Assembly (NCBI GenBank): GCA_028583415.1
Contig: CM053266.1
Location: 39,923,758 to 39,987,757 of the forward strand
Length of the DNA stretch: 64,000 bases
Source of the DNA: Protea cynaroides
Lineage: Eukaryota > Streptophyta > Magnoliopsida > Proteales > Proteaceae
Direction: 5' to 3'
The notes under the pieces are model-generated. The model did no database searches. It had not been told where the DNA came from and saw only the letters and a program-made list of their open reading frames with translations. The position numbers and the translations under genes are program-made. Shown here piece by piece: positions 57,501-64,000 of the stretch; position 1 is the first letter of the stretch, and each line of letters starts with the position of its first letter.

Positions 57501-59262
57501 TTGTGCATAGGGCAGTACCCTGTGATGTAATTTCCTCTTATTATATTTTGGCCATAGGCAGGCTCTTGTTGTTGTTGTTGTACTCTAGCTAGTCTTTTTA
57601 ATAAACTTTTCATTATCTATCAAATATAAAATAACATTGATCAATAGTGTATTGACTTATCTCCTATTTTACTGCATCATTGATGCTAAAATTGGTGGTT
57701 AGGAAGAAAGAGAAGTTAAAAAGAAACTGTTTTGGAAGACCGAACTTAGAAGAGAAGATTAGACAATGTTAAATGGGAAAAGATAAATTACACCAAATAA
57801 AAATGTAGAGATTGTCTGAGAAACTTGAAGCATATAAATGTCTTTGGAGTCTTGACTAAGAGCAGGAACTTAATGTGAGGAAAATGTTAGGTAGGTGGTG
57901 TGTGTCTTGTGATAAGGTACAGTCCAAGCTGGTAATAGATATCAGATTTGTTCTTGTTAAGATATTATTAAATATCAAAAATGCAATTTTATGGTGGACT
58001 TTTTTTTTTCTTTTTTGGTTTATTATGGAGGAAGTTGTTGGTCGTGGCTGATGGTGGCTAAAGGCTATGGATGTGACTGATTATTGATATGATAGGGACA
58101 TTGTTGCCAATAAACAGGCTTCTTATTAGTCACTCTTCTGAAAGTCACTTTTCAAAAGAAAGGAATAGGGATGATAGGATCATTTGGAAGCTTATTTTAA
58201 GGAGAAACTTAAATGAGAGGAGGATGCATTGACTTCTTTTCCTTATCTTGAAGGAGGCCTATGATATGTAGAAATGAAAGAGCAGATTCAATATGCACTG
58301 TGGGGGTGTGGTTTTGTGGGGGACTTCTCATTTTTTTATTTTATGATTTTTGTGGAATGATATATTAGCCTTTGTTATTTTTCAGTACTTATATTGGCAG
58401 GGGAGTCATATAAAATTAATAAATTCCATTATTTACCTTGACTGTGAAATGATTCAATTTAGAAATAGGGATAAGCAAAATCATGTTAAGATTATCACAA
58501 TCATCCCATACAAAATTACTTGATATTTTTCTGTGCATGCTATTGTATTAAATCTTTAGTGGTACCGTCGCTCAAACTACATGCGCCAGGACTTTTCTTG
58601 TGATGTTTGGAAGTCTCTAAACAGAGTTAAACCAACAGTTCTATCGTCTTTATACATTGAATTGACACCTTTCTAACCCATTGTTTGAGTTTGCCTAATT
58701 TGTTTTGACTGACTTAATTAATTATTCAATCTCCTAGACAATTTAGATAGAAATATCAAAATGGACCCAGCATGGAGCATAAACTAATTAAGATATTTGG
58801 TTAGCTTAAACTTTTATTTATGGAAGTTACTTTGTCATTCTTGCATACTCTTCCATGAATATATTTTGTTGATTCGTTCTGTGTTTAATGAAATAGGCAT
58901 TCCCAATGATTTCTTGCTCTCTTTTTTCCTTGGCACAAGGTGCTCCCATTTCGGGATCTGCAGTTGATCAGGTAGAAGAAGTCGTGGGCTATGTGAGTTT
59001 GGGGTACCCGTTTGGTATGCTTTCTTCAATCCTCTTCGGGCGCCACCACAAAGCCATTTTAGAGTCCCCGAAGCCAAAACTTTTTGTCATGGGAACCAGG
59101 GATGGATTTACAAGTGTCAAGCAGTTGGAGAATAAATTGAAATCTGCAGCCGGACATGTTGAAACCCATCTAATTGAAGGAGCAGGGCACTTTCAGATGG
59201 AGGGACCCGGTTATGATACACAGATGGTGGATCTGATTGTTCCGTTCATTAAATCCTTGTGA
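51574..59262 (+). CDS. alpha/beta hydrolase superfamily protein, 223 aa
   Basis: Predicted serine hydrolase; substrate unknown. Exons 51574-51922 and 58940-59262 are separated by a 7.0-kb GT-AG intron and join in frame. The fold's landmarks are present: oxyanion-side segment LVHPYSVLGGCQALLRGIAA (39-58), FDMRGAGKSTGRASLTG (70-86), nucleophile elbow GSSAG (113-117, Ser115), acid Asp171 in MGTRDGFTS and His200 in GAGHFQMEG. The triad is therefore complete, and the intron falls inside the elbow's last Gly codon. There is no signal peptide or membrane anchor, suggesting a cytosolic enzyme. Length and sequence match the short plant members of the Hydrolase_4/KANSL3-like group. The intron contains a tandem duplication and an inserted Copia derivative, but both splice sites are intact. 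Confidence 0.92.
52798..53200. repeat. 213-bp-period tandem duplication in the hydrolase intron
   Basis: GTAAATTACATAGGAAAAGA (52798) recurs at 53011. The two copies align through CAGTGGAACCCATGTGGA and TCAGCTGATCAATTGGCTGT with small indels, so the duplication is diverged. Confidence 0.88.
53894..54078 (-). repeat. 3' LTR of the intronic Copia element
   Basis: 185 bp, differing from the other LTR at only a few positions (including AAATAACAAA versus AAATAAGAAA and a short CA-repeat length change). This implies a fairly recent insertion. Confidence 0.93.
54086..54350 (-). pseudogene. Copia RNase H C-terminal remnant
   Basis: The minus strand reads NKAAISIAHDPVQHDRTKHV, then EIDRHFIKEKLESGQIQIPY, then SEDQLADIFIKGL, ending LGMHDIYAPT and a stop at 54086. 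The catalytic Cys/Tyr-Asp-Asn entry is broken by TGA (54320-54322). The rest of the polyprotein is gone. Confidence 0.9.
55051..55060 (-). other. primer binding site of the intronic Copia element
   Basis: TGGTATCAGA on the minus strand, directly after the LTR's terminal CA. Standard plant tRNA-iMet site. Confidence 0.88.
55061..55247 (-). repeat. 5' LTR of the intronic Copia element
   Basis: 187 bp, near-identical to the LTR at 53894. On the plus strand it begins TGTTGGAAAGAGTGG and ends TTTACGACA. Confidence 0.93.
55410..55900 (-). mobile_element. possible solo LTR in the hydrolase intron, minus orientation
   Basis: A GC-rich block (GGGGCCTGCAAGAGAAAG, GGCCCCGGGTCCACTGC) stands out from the AT-rich intron. 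On the minus strand a TATA-like CACTATAAATACTC (about 55690-55677) precedes a leader-like stretch. The ends and target duplication are not found. Confidence 0.35.
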
Positions 59263-59976
59263 CACCAGTTGCATATCATACATGCATTTTAGTAGTAGCT
59301 GGTTACAGTACATGATATTGGTAGTCACATGATATTAAATACTGCAAGAAATTCTCATCCTGGTTTGTTGTGTAGTAGATATCAGGATTGGGTTTGGAAA
59401 TGAGATTCTATTCGTGCCAATGAACTGAGATTCAACAGTCTACGGTCCACGTGGAAGGAAGGAACAAACAATAGCACAGGAAGGAAGTTGTTTGCCCTGA
59501 AACCAATTCTCCCAAATTCTGATCCTGATGCTGATGGTTTTTTCGTGGTGGCTGGCTTTGACTTGCAGGAATTTCAGAGTCAGGTTACCATGGATTTACG
59601 TATTAGAAGCGGGGTGCCCTCGAGTTGCAATTAGACCACGATACAAGTATTTAGTAAGTATCCAAGAAAAAATAATTTTTTTTTCAAAAAGAAAGCAACC
59701 GGTAAAAAATTAAAAAGGGCAAGTGCCAGACAAATAAAGTAAAACCTGCAACAAAAGAAACGCAGCTCTTTCCAGGACGCTCGTTACAAGGTCGCAGGTT
59801 ATTCACTGCTCAAATAATTTTACATGGCATCCCACTTTTGCCAGTGACTTTCCACTGAATAAATAAGATCAACCCACCAAAGCTTTTTGCGATGACTGGA
59901 GCCATTCTATTCCACAGGGGCCGGATGTAATTATACAGGGATTTTGCTGCAACCCAAGGTGTGAATTCCACTAAAG
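59263..59976. other. convergent 3' ends of the hydrolase and EMSY-LIKE genes
   Basis: The left part is the hydrolase 3'UTR and the right part the 3'UTR of the minus-strand gene. No other gene is seen in the 700 bases between the two stop codons. Confidence 0.6.
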
Positions 59977-61459
59977 CTACATGTCGTCTTCACCATCATC
60001 TCCATCATGGGGGTCGTCAGATGCAACTCTACCTTCACCAACCATCCGATCGCCATCTGAACCGTCACCTCTGCCTTCCCTGCCCATCTCATCATCATAA
60101 TCTGCATTGTGTTGGTTGTCACCATATGCCCTGTTTCTCCATCCTCGTTCTCGGTCAATTGATTGCCCATGTGCGAAATGGTGCTCACCATCATCTATTT
60201 TTGAAGGAGCAGCAAGATCACAAGGCGTTAGTACCCTTTCAAAGATAAACAAAGGTTTACATTCCAATGATTCAATTGTGTATCCAACATCCATCAGCTG
60301 TGTAAAATGGAAAAAATCCATCCTTAATTACATCTCTCAAATATTGATTCTATCAACAATGCTCCAGGTAGTAGTCCATGACATCCGGCTATAGTAAAAA
60401 AATAATGAAACCACAACCCTTTTTTCCCTCTTTTGACAAGAAACTTGCATATAATTATTCCAACCCACTATGAACCAAGAATCTTTTCACCCACCACTTT
60501 TATTGCATTTCAATGAGACTCTTTTGACCGTTAAAAGGCATTTCCAACTTCGTACAAGAGGGCACACAATAAGAGGGAGGGTAACTATGACCCTCAATAT
60601 AGAGAATCTCTTCATCCACACAATAAGAGAGGAAGGGCAACTATGACCCTCGATATAAAGAGAATCTCTTCACCATGAATGAAATAAAACTTTCGCCTAA
60701 CTCATATTAGAGACTTGTATTGAACCACCGAAGGAACCTAAAAGACCAAAGCCTTTTCCTTTTTCCTGAGAAACTAATAAATTTTAATGCAGAACCTATT
60801 GGTAGAAATTATACCAATCAAAACGTGTCCACTCAAGCTCTTGAGGAAACAAAAGATGCAATATACAACATAAAGCAGAGGAGGTCTTAAATATTGTTAT
60901 TACCACTTTCTCCATCCGATGCGTCTGCCAGCCTAGCGATTGCATCAATAAGTGACTGTTCATGCTCCTGCCATATCAAAAACACATGAAGCTCGCATTG
61001 CGGGCCAATGGAATGTACAAAATGAACAGAGGATTATGAGAACCATTGCAATCCTTACTTTAAGCACTTTTTTTGCCTTCTCCACCTCATGAGGATCAGG
61101 ATGACTAGCATTAAAAACCCTCTCCACCTGTTCAATAACACCAGGAAGGAAATAAAGAAAAATAAAACAATCACCACCTTTCCTGTAGATGAGTCGTCGA
61201 TGTTCATGCATACCTCCTTAATTAGAGTATCAGTGTGGAGTATTTCAATGTCATCTGAAGATTTCTTCCCAATTCCATTTTGTGAAGGTGGGAAGTCTTT
61301 CTTGGACTGACCCTTTGCAGCCCCTCTCCCTCTTCCTGCACCTGGAAGAGCACCACCACGACCCATGGACTTTTTAACCCCACGGCCCGATCCACCACGG
61401 CCAACTCGACGAGAGATTCCTGGATCCTCACCTTCCCATCGAATATCCTCCGGTGAGAT
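59977..61459 (-). CDS. EMSY-LIKE chromatin protein, C-terminal four exons
   Basis: C-terminal half of a plant EMSY-LIKE (EML) protein. In this family an N-terminal ENT domain and an Agenet/Tudor-like domain precede what is seen here; family members are nuclear histone readers. Minus-strand exons are 61459-61214, 61127-61059, 60967-60904 and 60194-59977, all GT-AG and in frame. The first starts ISPEDIRWEGEDPGISRRVG, right at the end of the Tudor-like domain, and continues into an RGG/Gly-rich basic segment (GRGGALPGAGRGRGAAKGQS) and DDIEILHTDTLIKE. The next gives VERVFNASHPDPHEVEKAKK, then EHEQSLIDAIARLADASDGE, the conserved helical C-terminal region. The last exon is acidic (DDPHDGDDGEDDM). 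The exons for ENT and Tudor were not found up to 64000, so the gene continues beyond the window. Confidence 0.9.
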
Positions 61460-61830
61460 CTGCCATTGACAAATTTTTCTGTATAAGGTCACAAGCAGTA
61501 GATAAACAATTTTAACAAGATCGTTTTCTTACGAAGTCGAACAGAATACAAGAAAGAACGACATTCCATGTTTGAAGCCATAAAATGCAATGACAGGCAG
61601 CACGGGGGGTGAATTTACTTTCTCGTTCCTCAAAGCAGATGGTTTCACCACCTGGCCTCTAAAGCCAGAGTTTCAATGTTCATTGCAGGAAGTACAGTTT
61701 AGGATTCTAAAATAACCCCTCTTCTTTTCATAAAGAGAGAGATTGAATAATAAATATGTTTTATGAGTCAAATGGTGAAAAAGCACTCAGGCAGCCAACA
61801 CCAATGAAATGCATTAACTTCAAAAATCCC

Positions 61831-62249
61831 AGGAAAGATTTAAAAAGTCGTAGTACCAAAGACAGTCTTTATAGATTCCAGTAACTGATTAAAAGAGACA
61901 AGGGTGAAGAACATAGACTACCAACTATGGATCCAAGAAAACCCAGGGAAACAGCCTTTCTGTAACACTAGAGATGAACCGTATCTCACTGCACAGGGAA
62001 ATAATGATCTCAACTCAAAAAACATGTGATGTATAAATAAAAAAGGATCCAACTTAGCAAATTTGGATTCCTCCACCCTCATGAAACAGTTGAATGGGAT
62101 CACTAAGTAAAAGCAGCAAGTCTTCGCAAATTGGAAGGGCTTAGGAAATACATAATTGGAGTTGGTAGTTGAAAAATTAAAGAACTTAGGATGCAACAGA
62201 CGGGGAGCAAATGAAATGCAGTATAGAAGCACGTGAGAAATGAATAAAT

Positions 62250-62288
<39 letters not shown>

Positions 62289-63090
62289 GCATGCCACTAA
62301 TAGGCATGTAGAGAAGCAAATGAGTTGTGTTTCTCAATGTACATTTTCAATTCCCATATCTAAAATATGGAATTTTTATTCAGGGCTCATGACTTTGGCT
62401 GTGGATCCCATGTCTAAATACATTCATTATATAAGTGACGAAAAGTTAAGAAATTCTAGGCAGGAAAGATTTAAAAAGTCGCAATACTAGAGACAGTCTT
62501 CATAGAATCCAATTACTGTTTAAAAGAAAAAAGGGTGAAGAACATAGATTTTATCAACTATGGATCCAAGAAAACCCAGGGAAACAGCCTTTCTGTACCG
62601 CTAGAGATGAACCCTATCTCACTGCACTGGGAAATAATGATCTCAACACAAATACATGTAATGTATAAATAAAAAAGGATCCAACTTAGCAAATCTGGAT
62701 TCCTCCACCCTCATGAAACAGCTGAACAGGACCACTAAGTAAAAGCAATAAGTGTTCGCAAATTGGATGGGCCTAGGAAATACATAATTGGAGGTGGTAG
62801 TTAGAATCTTAAAGAACTTAAGATGCAACAGACGAGAAGCAAATGAGATGCAGTATAGAAGCAAGGGAGAAATGACTAAATATTTGGGGAGGAGAAGGCA
62901 TGTCACTAATAAGCATTTAGAGAAGCAAATGAGATTGTGCTTCTCAAGGTACATTTTCAATTCCCATATCTAAAATAGGAGTTTTTATTCAGGGCTCTTG
63001 ACTTTGGCTGTGGATCCCATGTCAATATATGTTCATTATATAAGTGATGAAAAGTAGATTATGAGATAAGAACTTTTAGGCACGGAAGAT
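61831..63090. repeat. 631-bp-period tandem duplication
   Basis: AGGAAAGATTTAAAAAGTCG at 61831 recurs at 62462. The copies stay alignable through ACTATGGATCCAAGAAAACC, GCAGTATAGAAGCA and ACTTTGGCTGTGGATCCCAT. The left copy has a GA expansion the right copy lacks. A fragment of the tail (CTTTGGCTGTGGACCC) appears once more near 63093. Confidence 0.93.
62254..62285. repeat. (GA)n microsatellite
   Basis: About 16 units, present only in the left copy of the 631-bp duplication. Confidence 0.97.
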
Positions 63091-63444
63091 AGCTTTGGCT
63101 GTGGACCCTAGGTCCATGTATGATTTAAGAGAGGGTATATGGTCATTCTCAACAGAGCATAGTTGTCAAGGCGACAAGGCGATCCAAGGCGTTTGGGGCC
63201 ATCCTGAGCGCCTAGGCGCCCGCCTAGGCGACCAAGGCGTTCCCAATGCATTTTTTTAATTTCTAAAATATTAATGTTTATATATATATGCAACATTCTA
63301 CATAAATAATCAACATTTAAGACATAACTTAATTAATATGTGATGTGGAACCAAGTTTACTAATGTACACTAAGACCTGGGATTGTGTCTAGAGTTAAGT
63401 AAACAATTATTTATGACTAACATTTGCGTACTTTTAACGAATTT

Positions 63445-63579
63445 GATCGGAGCGTAACTCCTTTAATATAGTTTGGATTCAAGCAATCTCGAATTCGTTG
63501 CAAAGCTAGCATAATCAGCTTTCCAACAAATCCGAGATTGCTTGAATCCAAATTATAATGAAGGAGTTACACTCCGGTC
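63445..63579. repeat. 135-bp near-perfect hairpin
   Basis: The left arm from GATCGGAGCGTAACTCC to AAAGCT is inverted at AGCTTT to GGAGTTACACTCCGGTC. The arms are about 63 bases with roughly 8 mismatches and a loop of about 9 bases. The stretch TTTGGATTCAAGCAATCTCG pairs perfectly. Confidence 0.9.
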
Positions 63580-64000
63580 AAACCTTGTTCGGAATACGGG
63601 AATGCTGTTTAAAGTCGCTGAATGTAAATTATTTTTTGGGCATCAAAGCAAAAGATTATTTTGACGCACTCTTGGTTTTTAGTGATGATTTATTATAATA
63701 AGATTTATAGAATTTTTATATTTAGAAAAAAGCCTAGCATTTAAAAGTTGAAAATCGCCCTCGCACCCAAAAATATGGTTTTTGTTCTTGAACAGGGGGG
63801 TTGACTTTTTTTCCTTCTGGAATTTGAATTTTAGACTATTTTTATTGGATTCAAATAGGGGGGTATTTGCTTATTTATGAATAATATCTTAAGTAAATGT
63901 TTTGGGACTGCGTTTTGGGTCTGTTGGGTCACCCTACGTCCAGACATAATTCTTTTCTGTGATTGGTGGTGTCTGAAAATCATCAAAATAGGTGAGAAGT

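Larger units (their letters stand above)
61460..64000 (-). other. intron of the EMSY-LIKE gene, running off the window
   Basis: More than 2.5 kb with no further EML exon found. It holds a large tandem duplication, a GA microsatellite, a CAAGGCG-rich repeat end (about 63160-63245) and a long hairpin, each noted separately. Confidence 0.55.

Overview
This is nuclear DNA of a flowering plant, most likely a eudicot. The genes are split by GT-AG introns, one long enough to hold a whole retrotransposon, and the products are plant-specific: a plastid enoyl-ACP reductase, a SANT-bromodomain protein, an EMSY-LIKE protein and a zeaxanthin epoxidase remnant. About half of the intergenic and intronic DNA is recognisable transposon debris. 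The species cannot be named from this window alone. There are no prokaryotic operons, CRISPR arrays or clear tRNA/rRNA genes.

Layout, left to right. (1) 1-914: 3' part of a GATA zinc-finger transcription factor (+). (2) 2889-9087: complete KH plus three-CCCH-finger RNA-binding protein (-), three exons. (3) 9801-11213: two tandem Tourist-like MITEs, each carrying a CCA/GGT array. (4) 13889-19004: complete 12-exon plastid enoyl-[acyl-carrier-protein] reductase (MOD1/ENR type, +), with a 5'UTR intron and one GC-AG intron. (5) 19717-22765: deleted Copia retrotransposon (-) with two MITEs inside it, followed by a hAT-like MITE. (6) 24100-25197: single-exon plant-conserved protein of unknown function (+). 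(7) 25198-31166: gene-free, with a palindromic MITE and a solo LTR. (8) 31167-35462: SANT/MYB-like plus bromodomain protein (+), three exons, with nested MITEs in intron 2. (9) 35985-37010: 1-kb Mutator-like element with long inverted ends, then low-complexity DNA. (10) 41687-43274: zeaxanthin epoxidase pseudogene (-) with two frameshifts and a MITE in its intron. (11) 43275-51573: gene-poor and MITE-rich. (12) 51574-59262: two-exon alpha/beta hydrolase (+) whose 7-kb intron holds a compact, structurally complete Copia derivative with a perfect target duplication. (13) 59977-61459 and beyond: the last four exons of an EMSY-LIKE chromatin protein (-), whose next intron runs off the window.

The genes do not form a pathway or cluster; this is ordinary scattered plant gene order. 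The most notable non-gene signal is a dispersed family of palindromic Mutator-like MITEs. At least seven copies share ends close to GGATTCAAATCGTCTCC. Three have perfect 9-bp target duplications and others have degraded ones. Several copies carry CACGTG (G-box/ABRE-like) cores. A second notable group is the Tourist-like elements that move a CCA/GGT trinucleotide array with them.
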